The position numbers were made by a program, and so were the translations under genes. 64,000 nucleotides of DNA from Panopea generosa (taxonomy: Eukaryota > Mollusca > Bivalvia > Adapedonta > Hiatellidae): the NCBI GenBank assembly GCA_029582155.1, contig CM055902.1:16201279-16265278 (forward strand), given 5' to 3'. The notes beneath the pieces were generated by a model that was not told the origin of the DNA, searched no databases, and was given only the letters and a program-made list of their open reading frames with translations. Shown one piece after another: positions 35,700 to 47,673 of this stretch. How positions within the stretch are numbered: the first letter of the stretch is position 1; every line of letters begins with the position of its first letter.

Positions 35700-37030
35700 T
35701 TCCGATACATGTGATCCGGATGAATCATTGCAGTCTCCTAGAAAGGAGTCGGTAGGTATATTGGGGGTCGATGTGACTACTGCAGGCGTTATATAGCCTC
35801 TATCAATTATGGTTGTGATAGTCGGGGAGTCAGCCACTGGCTGTAAATCCTTATTTCCTACTGTACCCGCTATTTTTTGCTATCAGTAGTGGGGCTGATT
35901 ATTTCAAAGTCTGAAGTGTCTGACTGTGAACTTGTTGTTGCCCTTTACTAAACCTATAAAAATCTTGTTCTCCATTACATCTCCATTATTGAAATTTTAA
36001 TCAGATGACCTGTTGGAGTACGGATAAATTTTGAATTTGTTTTGTTTGAAAGAATGGCCTCAGAGGGACTGGCGAGGAACCTTTTATCTGGGTTTCGGAC
36101 AAGAGGTCCTTGGGTCTTCTGAGCCCCGGGGAAGGATAATTTGTCCTTCCCCTGGTTACATTTTTGGGTTTTATGGCCCTGTTCCTCCCTTTTAAGTCGT
36201 AAAAGAATCCCTGAACAGCCATTTACCCCTTTAGTGTCCAAATTTCAGGAGTCTGCAGCTGTCCCCCCGTTGTGTTAGAAAGCTTTGAAGATTTATTTTG
36301 TACTTTATTGGGTTGCGTGCCGGTATGGACCTCCTCGGTGTGACTCTGTGGGATGCAGTGGCTGTGCTCCGAATATTTCTTTTCACCGCCACATCCCAGA
36401 GATCCCGTCCCTATTTACTTAATTGGAAACCTGAGTTGCTGTAACGTAGGATTGGCAGCCCCTAAACCGGGTAGTATGGCCACCTCCACAGTTCGCACAC
36501 CGTGGTATTCCGGAATACCGGCATTCACGTATGTTGTGATGTTCTGAACATCTTGCACATCTGACCTCGACGTCTCAGTAAGTGGGAGTGCCGGCTACTG
36601 TGACCTGCCCGTGAATGTCAATTTCACCGCCCCAGACTGGCGGCCAAACTTGTCCTTCAGCCTGTTGGCATTTAGGACCTCGCAAACCCTATTATCTTTC
36701 CTTGGTTTAGGGGTCGGAGGTCCTCAAGGTCGACCCGTAAGTGTATATTATGGATCACCCCGACTATGGTTGGTCCACAACTGGGGAGGAAAAACACCAG
36801 TGGGATATTAGCTAGGGTGAATGGTTTAAATTTTAATACACCTGCCAAACACTCGGTCGACGCGAGCTCCGGTATGAAGGCCCCCGACTTCAGCGGAATA
36901 TTTCTATTTATTTTGTTGGCCTGGCCCGGCTGACTTTATAATCAGCCCGTGTGTCCACGTATTTTTAGTAAGGTAGTGCCTGTCCGCGGACACCCGAGGC
37001 TGATCACTTAGAAAGGATGCTCGATTGAAT
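35700..37030 (-). pseudogene. LINE ORF1 (Gag-like) remnant with zinc knuckles
   Basis: Less AT-rich than its surroundings. On the minus strand, from N to C: GVIHNIHLRVDLEDL (about 36765-36720), then NANRLKDKFGRQSGAVKLTF (about 36675-36615), then two CCHC knuckles at 36565-36455: CARCSEHHNIREC (C-x2-C-x3-H-x4-C) and CANCGGGHTTRFRGC (C-x2-C-x3-H-x6-C). This order, an RNA-binding fold followed by Gag-type knuckles, is that of ORF1 proteins in the jockey/I group. Frame changes between the parts and internal stops show decay. Open frames seen on the + strand here (36353-36547, 36611-36811) are its antisense. It may or may not belong to the LINE at 33-34 kb. Confidence 0.75.
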
Positions 37031-37563
37031 TGAATCTAGCCTCATTGTTACCAAAAGGGCCCATTTGTTTTCTCTAGCAGCGTCCATTGATGAGATTTAA
37101 ACAAAATCAAATAATAACCAGTTGAATCGGTCGTTTGTTGAAGTAAGATGATCATAAAACTAATTCAATCTGTGATGGACATGAGGATTATTATATGATA
37201 TGATGATTAATGATTAAAAAAAAACTTGTGAATACCCGGTCGCCAAAATGACAGTTCAAAGCTAAGGAGTAAATAAAGGGTAAAGGTGATGAAAAAACAT
37301 TGATGCACTGTATTAAATATCCTCACAATTTTGAGAGTACAGTGCACCAAAAAATGGGTTGGAGTGGTTATGCCAAAAGTAAACAAAGACAAATAATTTT
37401 GAGAGACCTAAAGATGACAAGAAACAAGGATGACGGAAAGATCGGATGTTACCGGGTGTAGCGGAGAGTGTGCCGAGACGATTTATGTATAGTACAATCT
37501 TGTAAAATCCACCGTCGGCAGATTAACTAAACAATTTAAGATTTTTGGTAGCCCACTAAATGG

Positions 37564-37900
37564 CCGCCTCCTGGCAGACCAGAAACAGGAAGTATGAATC
37601 TACATAATCAAAATTGTTGAGCTAGACTTATATACCGCATTGAAAATCGACCAATCGGTAAATTTCATAATACTTGCTGCTGATTGGCAGTTTCAACTCA
37701 TTAAGCTTGAAGCAAAAATCGGATTGAAAACCAGCCAATCAGCGCCAAGATTAGAAATTGTTTAAACAAATCAAATCAACGGTACTATCCATTATTGTAC
37801 ATGGGAAAATAATAACCGTGAGATGGTTAATGCCAAATATTTAGCATTACCACTTTCTTTTAATCTAATCGACTTCCTGTTTCCGGTCAGTCAGGTGCGG
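37564..37900. mobile_element. Foldback/MITE element with CCAAT boxes
   Basis: Inverted ends at 37564-37593 and 37872-37900 share AGAAACAGGAAGT (GGAAACAGGAAGT in the other arm) and about 24 of 30 positions overall. Inside are CCAAT or ATTGG motifs near 37650, 37681 and 37736; two of them lie in inverted words (GCTGATTGGC, GCCAATCAGC). There is no coding capacity. It lies just before the X segment of unit B and has no partner in unit A at 10.5 kb. Confidence 0.6.
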
Positions 37901-37904
37901 TAAT

Positions 37905-39130
37905 TTTTTCAAAGTGAGCAAAAATCAAATAAAATCTGCATGTATTATATAACTGAGAAGTGTACCCGTTATTAGGTCCAATCATTTAAATGTTTCAAAA
38001 AATTAAAGTCAGAATAACTTTGTATCATAGCAAAACCAATATTCATACTAAATTAATGTGTGTCTTTGTTTCAAGTAAACCTACATGTTGATCTTCCGAT
38101 TGAAAAACCATGAACGGTTCGGATCTATATATCATCATGTGTAATAGTATTTGATCAAATAAGTGCATATTTATAACGTTTGTTCATGATACGTTGTTAT
38201 TGCGACCATAAGTATGTTAGGACTTCACAGATCTTATGTATTAAGTCTTTTCATGGGGTTTAATGTTAAATGAAACATTCATCATGCCTCTTTAAAATAT
38301 GTCGTAGAAGTGTTTTTGTTCTATATTGTTTTTACCTACATTCATTAAAATACATTATGCTACATTTATTCACAGTACATATTATCATTTTATAGGTTTA
38401 CTTATAATTCTACCATTCTTTATAACATTTAGAAAAAATACTTTTTCTGTTAGGAGAGTATTTCGTAGAGATTCTGAGCCTTAACATGAATAAATCAAAA
38501 AATATATATATTTAACCAACTTATATGCCGAAACCCGTAATTTCCTACGTATTTATTAATAAACGTGGAAATAAAACTAAAAGTGCGTATCAAACTAATT
38601 GATTTTAATAGTGGAAATAGCGGGCTTTAATATATCCATTACAAGCACTTTCTTTGCATTATTAAACGTTTCGTATAATAAAAATAAATACTCCACGTCA
38701 TATATTGTAGTATTTGCATAACATGTATTGCCTCATATCAATATCATACAGGCAATACGTTATTACCAGTTAGATGTATAAGAGAATGTATTTTATTCTT
38801 AAACATATGATTCAACATGCATATTTTTTGACAAATCCAGGTTACCAGTCCTCGAAGACTCTGAAATCTTAAATTAAGCGTCGACCTCAATAACAGAAAC
38901 TAAGAGAATCAGCTAAAGTCAGTTGCTACTGACACATTCAACCGATCTAGAAACGCGAAAGTTGTACAATGATGATGTTAACAGTGTTAACAGTAATCAA
39001 ATTCATTCAAATTTAATACATAAAAATAACAATATAAAATGGATAATCTGTTTACATTTCATTGATTTATCACAATAGATGGGTAAATAAAAACGTGTTG
39101 AATATCATCGGTGCTTCACGTTCAATTTAT
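37905..39130 (+). other. X segment of unit B; no gene seen
   Basis: 37915-38400 matches 10510-10930, and 38450-38510 matches 12550-12620 with the LINE-containing insertion absent, which makes it the empty-site reference for that insertion. 38515-39130 has no match and no coding signal. Confidence 0.5.
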
Positions 39131-39139
39131 AAGTTAATA

Positions 39140-39430
39140 CCTCGTGCGTGATCCCCCACTTACAACACTTGCTGAGATCTACGCCTCATGGAATACACTA
39201 TGGTAGCTATACGACTGTGTGGAATGTTGTTCCACTCATGAACGAGGGCGTGGCGTAAATCTCTGACATTTCTTTGGGGAGAAGCACATGCAAGGCCGCG
39301 CCGACCTAGCTCATAACATTATAAATAGGTGCTTGTCTGGGGTGAACAGAGGCCAATCAATCACTTGAACGTCATTTGGGTGAAGGCAATCGCCGTTCAC
39401 GATATGGAGTGGCAACATCTGCATTTCTAA
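39140..39430 (-). pseudogene. Tc1-like transposase C-terminal fragment
   Basis: Minus strand: a decayed DWPLFTPDKH (in the place of WPARSPDLNPIE), then frame-shifted RPR, then LVHEWNNIPHSRIATIVYS and MRRRSQQVL, ending in sequence like GDHAR in the place of GGHTRY. This is the C-terminal 80 or so residues of a Tc1/IS630 transposase. The remaining protein and terminal repeats are missing. It differs enough from the 20.4-kb element to be another family member. Confidence 0.8.
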
Positions 39431-41896
39431 ATTCAGTATAGAAACATTCATATTAAACAGTTTCCTAAGTTTTATTTAAAGACTTAAAATCTTATTTCAG
39501 TTCTAATCTTGATCAGTCTAATCAAATGCAGCTGTACTGGACTGAATATAAAAACAGTATCACCAAGCTCCTTTTTTTAATTTTCTATACATTTAAGCGT
39601 ATAAAAATAAAATAAAACATTTGTCAGTTACGTCTTTGGTTGTTACTATTTTAAAAAAAACCTGGCTTTAAATTGAATAAGTAATCTATAGCAAAATCTA
39701 TTTTGGGCTTAATAGTCTGACAAAAAATTTAAGACTTTTGTGACAAAGATTTAAGTTGACTGTTAAACAAATGAAATTCATTAAATGAGACGTTTTTCAG
39801 TTGTAAATATAATATAAAATGTATTTGAGAAAGCGCATGGGTATCAAAATTAGAAATATAAATGATTTTGATGGCGGGTACTTGCAAGAATACAAATAAC
39901 GACATTGTAAACATATTTAGATGCTCATGCCGTCGTGATCATGCTTTGCAGTGCTGATCACCGCCAGAATGATCATACGCATCCGGGACTACTTTTCCGC
40001 GAATATAATTTTTTTTCTTGTATTTCATATATGCCAGCAGAAACAAATAAAACACGACAAATAAATGTGGATTTCGTTTTATGTCATTTTAAACAAATGT
40101 GGCATCAACATATAGTATTTTTCATTTTCAGAACCAACAATCATATAACTGCGGTATATTCTCTAAGGAGTAATATCCATTACTTTAACGTCTGACTCTG
40201 AAAAACAAAGTCATTAATAATGAATGCCTTTAATAGTGTTGCAATGCGCAAATGTCACCTAGATGATAGTGATAAGCTTCTACGCTTCTATGCAACACAA
40301 ATCGTTATGTATTATTGCGCAACAATAGTTTTAACAGAACTGTACATTGTATGAATATCACATACATGTATATATCATATTTGTACTTAATCAAAACTAT
40401 GATACTGGTTTACTTTATACTGAAAGGGCAATAATGTGTTACAGTCACGCTTGTCTTTTGTATCATATTTTATTATCAATATGTCTAAATCTACTAGAAA
40501 GTACCGGAAAGTGATATTAGTTAAAGCTGAATTATTTTGTTTGGAGGTTTTCAAAATCATATATTCATTCTGACATTACTGTAAACTTAATTGAATACAT
40601 AATGAAATACAAACCAACACACACGTTAATGGGTGATATTGCTAGTCGGTGACAAGACCGTGGTTGTGGTCAAGTATACTGATACATCCAATTACGATGG
40701 TTTGCTGTCTTATCAGACAATAAATGATTGAAAAGAATAAATAGATATTTGCTGCAATGCTCTAATAGTACATATTGTAATTAAGAACACATCTTAACAT
40801 AGTGGCTACTGTTAATGCTACAAACTATGCATATATGACAATCAAATGTAATAGACAGTTACAGTAAATATAGTATATATAATTGATTGTTTGCTTTATA
40901 TGTTTAATTTATACACAAGTAAGAAAAAAATTCAATGCATATGCTATATTTGCTACAGTTCAGAATCATTTGCGATCGTAAGGCAATCTATGTGTTGATA
41001 TGATTTGACAATATTGTCATACATGTTACATTCTAGTTGATGTTCAGATGACGTGTCAAAATAATGTCTTTGTTAAAAAGGTGCCAAAGGCGAATGCAGT
41101 ATGAATGCATACATATCACAAGTTATTAGTTAGTTCAAATTTTTGCAGTAAAACGCAATTAATGTACGTTTAAATGACATGCTTGTTGCTCATAATTATA
41201 ATAGATAACCAAAGGCATTCTACAAAGGTCGTTCATTTATAGCGACTGGAGTACCATTCTGATTCACCCCTTATTTTGATGTCAGTCGATTAAAAGTTCG
41301 TTGATAATTCATCATTGAATGGTGTATGTAAAAAGGATACTTACTATTTAGAATGCAAACTATCGTAAATGAGTAAATATACCTATATTACCTGTATCGA
41401 TGGTATAAAGTCATTACTATGTTCATAACCGTTCTAAAATAAACAGAAACAAAATGTACAAGTATTGTTGTAAGATCGTGGGTCACTGAAACTTAACATC
41501 AATCATCATGCCAAAATACTTAAATAAAAAAAATGTTATAAACATTTGATTATATAGTGTAGTATGTGGCGCGTACGGCGTAGAAGGTGTTTTAACAACC
41601 ATTCTACAATCATTCATCATCTACCTGTTTGCACAATTACCGGAGGGAGTTAGAACACACTGATGTCACGGTGTCCCAAACAAAACCAGCGAACGAAGTA
41701 ACGGGATAGCTTACATCATGTCCCTTATGCGCGTTACCTAAGTTATATTATCTAGAATAGGTACGTGTCAAATTAAAAGGTTTTTAAGGCAGTGTGCTTT
41801 GAAAAAGAAAGTTATATTGCTTATATAGAAAACATCCTAAGAATCGTTAAAATAACTTGCCCGCCTTTGCATACAACAACATCATATGTTGAATTG
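39431..41896 (+). other. Y segment of unit C; no gene seen
   Basis: 39690-39920 matches unit B, 40100-40610 matches A and B, and 40610-41200 matches A. The SINE-D and the following 0.6 kb of A and B are missing at 40610. Open frame 39935-40195 crosses the triplicated block but is not open in A or B. Confidence 0.5.
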
Positions 41897-42182
41897 CATA
41901 GACATATGAGTATACCACTGATGGTGCGTTTATGACATAGACATACGAAAATATCACTAATGGTGCGTTTATGACATAGATACATGTATACGAGTATATA
42001 ACTAATGGTGCGTTATGACATAGACATTACGAGTATATAACTAATGGTGCGTTTATGACATATAAACATGTATACGAGTATGTCACTAATGGTGCGTTTA
42101 TGACATAGATATACGAGTTTATCACTAATGGTGTGTTTATGACATAACCATACGAATATATCGCTAATGATGCGTCTATGAT
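41897..42182 (+). repeat. 39-bp minisatellite, unit C remnant (about 7 copies)
   Basis: Same unit as 7864-10239 (GGTGCGTTTATGACATAGA, TACGAGTATAT), in the same order between Y-type and Z-type sequence. The units vary in length: two contain an extra TACATG-type stretch and one lacks a T, so no reading frame is kept. Two conclusions follow: the ancestor already had the repeat, and unit A expanded it. Confidence 0.95.
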
Positions 42183-43627
42183 TAATTTGTGCTTGATTTG
42201 GTTATAAGTTTATTTATTGATTGATATCTCACAATTTACACGAACAAATGAGACGGTGTTTAATAGGCATATTGAAGTGTTTATAAAAAGCAAATATTGA
42301 AGCATATAACATGGTTATGAAAATATACGAATGGAATTATTTAGCTAACAGAAAATGCTAGCTTCCATTTATCATATATACAGACAGAAAACTTAAAGGG
42401 AATTTATCCGGATTTTTCGAAATTTTATTATTGGCTATAAACAATATTTTTTACAATATATCATACCTGTATATTCTCAACGACCCTGTATTGTCAAAAT
42501 GATATATATCTAAACATGCCTTAATGATATATTAAAAGGGATTTTCTCACTTGGACTACGTGCCTAGGTTAGACTAAAATAAATTTCCCACTAAACATTA
42601 CAACACATTGTGTGACCTATTAAATTAGTCAGGTGATTTCATTTTGATTTCAAGTTAATCCGTTATACAGGGTTGAACGTAGTAAAAATTGATTCATCTT
42701 AGACAGAGTACGAATGACGATGCAAAGGTCGTCTAGCAGCATTTAAGTGCTGTCTATTTTTAGAATGAGGATTTCGTTTCAAGTTTAGACCTCTTATTAA
42801 AATATCGATTTTGTCACATTTTCATATAGTTTACATTCTAAGCCACTCGGATTTAATTTATTAATGATAATGAGATGGTTTTTTTAACAATTTAAAAAAA
42901 AATCAGATATTTATAGCATTTTGTCCTGATTTAACGTATAGTATAGCGTGGCGCATATTTCATGTTCACAAATATGTACAAAATAAAATGATTACTATAT
43001 TAAAGGCTAACTTTTAGTTTCCATTTATCAGGTATTTAGACAGTACAGGTACCGTGTGTGTTACAAGTCGTATATCACATGGCCACAGATACGTACACAT
43101 TAAGTTGTTGCTTTAAAAAAATTGACAATATTAAATGAGCCCAAACAATATCTTCTTTTGGCCACATATATCCTGATATATTACTAAGAGGAATTTGTCA
43201 ATCTCCTAAGCGACTTTGCAGGAAACCATCGCAGTCCCGATGCTAAAACTAATATTGCGTAAATAGTTTTCAAGACTATCATTGTATGACTTCAATGACG
43301 TCATTGTCTTGACTTGATGATGTCATATAATATCAAATAAAATGTCGTGTCGCCGTTTTACACACACAAGTAAACCAATGTGTTAAAACTGTTTTCATTT
43401 CAATTAATTTTTGTGACAAACAAAGAAAGTCTGTGATTACGAAACAACTATAAATAACATTATGTAAATAAGTTATTATTCGCAAATCCATTAGGTCAAT
43501 AAATGCATCATCTTGTGTTTCAATTGTATAATAAATACGTCTATGTTATAAATACAGAAATAATCCCGTGCTTTCATGAACAAGTGATAATTAGGTGCTC
43601 AATAACATTGCTATATATGCTACTGAA
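42183..43627 (+). other. Z segment of unit C, proximal; no gene seen
   Basis: 42210-42390 and 42940-43400 match 24050-24700. The interval 42400-42940 is absent from unit B; a part of it (42645-42740, TTCATCTTAGACAGAGT) recurs at 59790-59830 in unit D, so it may be ancestral sequence lost from B or a repeat. Confidence 0.5.
43294..43325 (+). promoter_or_regulatory. CRE pair, unit C copy
   Basis: A perfect TGACGTCA at 43296-43303 within CAATGACGTCATTG, the same 14-bp palindrome as at 24585-24598, and a one-mismatch TGATGTCA at 43318-43325. Spacing is 22 bp against 20 in unit B. The TATA box of unit B is replaced by GCCGTTTTACACAC, so this copy may be a dead or TATA-less version. Confidence 0.4.
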
Positions 43628-43803
43628 GCGGGGCGGTGGTCTAATGGAAATAGTGTTGGCCGCTCACGCAAGAGGATGCGGATTCGATCCCCAACTCAAT
43701 CCATTGCCTCTCATAAAACAACACTCAGTATTGGTTCTACCCAGGGAGCAGACTCGAGAGCGATTTATATAAGCTCTGAGCTTTCATTACAATCGAGCTA
43801 AAA
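43628..43803 (+). mobile_element. SINE-C copy 1
   Basis: The head GGCGGTGGTCTAATGGA (43631 on) and B box GCGGATTCGATCCCC (43678-43692) are followed by body words ACACTCAGTATTGGTTCTAC and GCAGACTCGAGAGCG and the end CAATCGAGCTAAA. Other copies are at 47491-47673 (+), 29470-29623 (-) and 61878-62045 (-). Unit B lacks this copy. Confidence 0.85.
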
Positions 43804-45882
43804 GAAATTAGTATAAACTAAAAGCATAATTAGCTGTTGTTGGAATATCGATAAATAATGCGCAGTGTTACATGTACTTTACACCAGAGTAGAAAAAGCA
43901 CCCTTGTAAATCTTCTTCAAATTTATTGAGCAATCCTTGATCGCTTATTATAACACTTAAGTTATTTAGTGCAATAATATATTTTATCTGATTAAACTTC
44001 ATTTACCATTATGTAAATTTTGAGTGGTTTGCACTGATTAGATATATTGCCTTAGCACAGTGTATACTATTTACCCATCCATTTATCTTAAAATTTATCT
44101 ACACGGATGGGTTCCTTCAAAATGAATACTGTTTAGTACCAAATGCACTGCGTGTACATACATCAATTTCGCTTGCACACATTCTTCTCCCCAGAACTAA
44201 TTCCTAATACGCATACTGTAGGAGAAAGCAAATTTGGCCAATACCAGTGTGTGTGTGATCATTTTATACACGACGGGTATTGTAATATCAACATTTAATG
44301 AAAAAACGAATTTAAATATAAATTGCCGTATGTGGTATGTCTCTTAATTTATTTGATAGAAAAATTTTGTCATTGCTAATATGCCTTCTGACTATGCAAA
44401 TAAAGAAAACTTTAATCATGATTACGCCCATGATTGTATATATCAACTCTTGATATATCGCGCTTGCCAATAGACGACATGAACATAATATAAGCGTTTC
44501 ACTATTTCTTTGTCATTTTCTATCATTGTAATAATGTATTTAATAATAAGACGTTTGTTAAACCAAGCTTAATAAAATGATATTTAGATTGAAACAGTTT
44601 AATTAAAGAAATAATGTTCATATACAAGTTCTGATTTTATTCAAATCAGATATACTTGTTAATTTATATTTCATTCATGTATATATTCATGATTAAAAAA
44701 AGTGACGGCATGAACATCATATAAGCGTTTCACTTTTTATTTCTCAAGGTCTCACAAAGCGAATAGATTGTACAGACGAAAATCCAAGGAAGCAGGTGGG
44801 TTGCTTCGCAGTAACCGCACCGAAATGTTAATCAAGAACTTTAACAATGAATAAGAAGATCATCATATGACTATAGTGTTACATTGGAAAATGTCAAATA
44901 TAAATTTATTGTAACAGTATCATTGGCACGCTTTCCCAGCCTAATTATAAAATACAGTCTGCAGAGACCTTTCCAGTATTTATAATGGTACACTTTAGAC
45001 ATGCACTACTGAAATAACAAGACAATATATCCAACTACATTAGATATTTGTAACAACAGAACGTGAGTACCAGCGACGACACATTCGAAAATGACAACGT
45101 CAACGTAAATAAGGAAAATCTTTTATGGAATTTGGCGAAATTGTTTCCCTATCAAGACGCTGGATAGCACGTTTCTAAAGGCTAATGATAATGCCATTGG
45201 CATTAAATTGTTCAAGTTATTTAGGCCACCGGCCAATTATACAAATATACATACATATTAAAAGGATAGTGACAATGTTAGGAAGCGAAATAAACACAAT
45301 AAAAAAGTGAATCTTATATCTCTTTTTTTCGCGTTTCGAAAAGAGCATAAGTGTATAAAGCATTAACTGGGTTGTTTTAAACTAAAATTAAACACTAGTT
45401 ATTTTCTGATTACACATGTGCCCGATGCCCTTTGGGGACAGAGTATATGCAGACTAGAATTATTTCTAGCGAGGCGGATATTTTGCATTACTTGAAAAGT
45501 TAATTAGTTTTATTAGCCAAATAACTAGAATGTGATTTCAATGCACATTTATTTAATTGCCTCTACCGGTTTTGCAGCTTACTGGTTTCGTTGTATTGTG
45601 TTACATTACAATTTCAATCTTCAGTGAGATTCTGTGATATTAAACCGCGACATTGTCTTCGTGAGACCGTTAAAATACCGGCTCAATACTGCATACCCAC
45701 TATGTTGCCTTCTGTGTGATTAGGCCTAGCATTACTCGGTAATAACATGTAATAAAATCTGTTACAATGTAATTGACTCTACCTAAAATATTGTTTGAAG
45801 CGAAAGAGGCAGAGAGACAGAGACACTGATGCTGTATCGTTTTACACAGAGTGTTTGATGTGGTTTGTTTGATGCTATGGTA
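43804..45882 (+). other. Z segment of unit C, middle; no gene seen
   Basis: Collinear with 24980-26270. A direct repeat of about 40 bp, sharing ATATAAGCGTTTCACT, lies at 44475-44515 and 44703-44745. No open frame exceeds 60 codons. Confidence 0.5.
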
Positions 45883-46174
45883 GATTGATTGATTGAATAT
45901 TTAGCGTCATTTTTATGCCATCGAGTGCTAACATACGATTAGTTAACCTAACCACTGTCTCCTGGGAGTCTAAAACTTTAACCAGTACTCGAGCACACCC
46001 CATCTCCGCAAGTTACTAATAATTTTCTTACTTCAATCAGCTGTGAGAGACGAATGATAACGAGACGAAATGTCATATATCAATTACCACGGATATTGTG
46101 GCCGAGCGGGCATTCGAACTCACGATCCCTGGATTGACAGTTAGACGCTCTAACGACTGAGCTAATCTGGCCCG
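45883..46174 (-). mobile_element. SINE-B copy 3
   Basis: Minus strand. The head has AGATTAGCTCAGTCGTTAGA (A box) and GAGTTCGAATGCCC (B box), the body has AACCACTGTCTCCTGGGAGT on the + strand, and the tail is GATTGATTGATTGAAT. It is slightly longer than copy 2 owing to an added AGTCTAAAACTTTA. Its flanks differ from those of copy 2, so it is an independent insertion. Confidence 0.9.
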
Positions 46175-46655
46175 ACTTGGTGCTATGAACAAAATACGAT
46201 ACAGTTTTCTGTATGTAGGAGTTCCAATTTGTAAGTTCCAGGAAAAAAATATTTCACTCGTCTCATAACTAAAATTAATATATTTTACATACGGGAGACT
46301 TGGTACTCAAAGGCCAAACAACCAAAGCAGATTACTTTTTAAAAGGCGCATTGAAAAGAAAAACTGTCAGTAATATCAGTTTTAAGTATCTTTATTTAAT
46401 TTAATAAATATGTGTGTGCTGTAACTAACACACGCAACACATGTATTAAACTGTATGTCATAAGAAATATATAAATCTACGAAATTGGAGGATTTCATCT
46501 ATTAACAAGGAATATGGGCCTTTCCGGTATGAAAATAATAGGAATCTGCACACGAAATGAGATATGGTAATTGTAGATTTATATAATGTAGATAAATTAC
46601 TTATAGATGTAAAAAAAATAACAAATTACGTCTTGTGTTTTTTTTAAAAGTATAT

Positions 46656-47099
46656 GTCTCATTACACAGTTACGTCCACTTTCTACCAAGGTAACAAGAT
46701 TCTTACGCTTGAAACGTTCTATGTAATTTGGATTTGAAATATTTTTAAAAAATGGTTCATAGTAGTTGTGATTTCTTACTGCAGATGAGTAAAGAAAGAA
46801 CCTATATAACATACACTGCAATTAGACATCACTGGTGTTAAAAGAAGTTTTGATAAGATTTCAACATATGCATGTACTTATGAGCATTTGAGGGCTTCTT
46901 TTTTATAAAACAATCTTTACAATAAACTAAACTGGTCAACCTACCAGTTATTGTAAATTTTTATATGGGTAAACATTCATGCTATGAAAACAAAAATATT
47001 TTAAAAAAACAATTCTATGTAGAATTTATTTTTAACTGTGGAAATCCTAGACAATATCTTATATAGAACACAAAACAAAATTCAACTGTGTTGTGAGAC
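46656..47099. mobile_element. New MITE family (GTCTCAC), copy 1
   Basis: Ends GTCTCATTACACAGTT (46656 on) and AACTGTGTTGTGAGAC (to 47099) are inverse complements with two or three changes. The 444-bp body is shared with 49196-49665 and 50567-50992 in the same orientation (ATGGTTCATAGTAGTTGTGATT, ATGAGCATTTGA, CCAGTTATTGT). No coding capacity. It lies in a 1.6-kb stretch of unit C that unit B lacks. Confidence 0.85.
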
Positions 47100-47490
47100 C
47101 TATAATCTTTTACATATTACTGATAAGTTTGAGTATAAAGGTGAATCATACATATATAGGAAAATTAAATTAAACCGTACTTATCAATTAAGGTAGAAAA
47201 TACATAGACCTTCATCTGTAACCAAACTATTTGTACATGGATGTATAAATTTGTATATGAGGCATAAATACATATATCATTACAATATACAACGCCACTG
47301 CAGACGACTTCATATATAAATGATACTTTTTTATAACTGTTTTTATATATGATATACATTATTATATGAAAGATAACGGTTGATCAAGCCTTTTTACTGA
47401 AAAGGAAAATGCATCGACAAAAACCTACATTTATTGCTGGCACTTATAAAGGGAAGAAAAAACCTGTTAATGCAGTGTCAACAGCTTCTA

Positions 47491-47673
47491 AGCGGGCCCC
47501 TAGTGTAATGGATCGAGTGTTGGCCGCTCACGCCAGAAGTTACATGTTCGATCTCCAGTGGGTTGTGGGTTCGATTCCCATCTTGACCCTATACCTCTCA
47601 TAAAACAACTCTCAGTACTGGTTCTACTCAGGAAGCGGACCTGAGAGCGAGTCATATCGCAATCAAGCTAAAA
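47491..47673 (+). mobile_element. SINE-C copy 2, with duplicated B box
   Basis: The head CCTAGTGTAATGGATCGAG and body ACTCTCAGTACTGGTTCTAC, AAGCGGACCTGAGAGCG match copy 1. Two B-box motifs are present, ATGTTCGATCTCC near 47547 and GGGTTCGATTCCC near 47568, about 21 bp apart, from a small internal duplication. It sits at nearly the place where unit B has SINE-B copy 2. Confidence 0.85.

Larger units (their letters stand above)
17205..38515 (+). repeat. Unit B of the segmental array
   Basis: Second copy. It opens with the same SINE-A as unit A, then runs collinear with A from 17.9 to 23.7 kb and with C from 24.0 to 28.5 kb (24040-25110 with 42200-44060, 25380-25600 with 44980-45170, 25930-26260 with 45440-45760, 26475-26585 with 47360-47480, 26925-27560 with 47715-48180, 28300-28500 with 49100-49870). 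Blocks 28610-28790, 29020-29330 and 29470-29820 match unit D at 60.7-62.3 kb. B lacks the minisatellite, where an unrelated 0.3-kb insertion (23712-24010) lies instead. It carries a Tc1-like transposon and a 7-kb nest of LINE and SINE insertions (30.5-37.9 kb) before its X segment at 37905-38515. Confidence 0.75.

Noticed and set aside
36353-36811. Two + strand open frames in the less AT-rich stretch
   Set aside because: They are antisense to the LINE ORF1 zinc-knuckle region read on the minus strand.
43503-43801. Open frames of 68-89 codons
   Set aside because: They overlap the SINE-C and each other in different frames.
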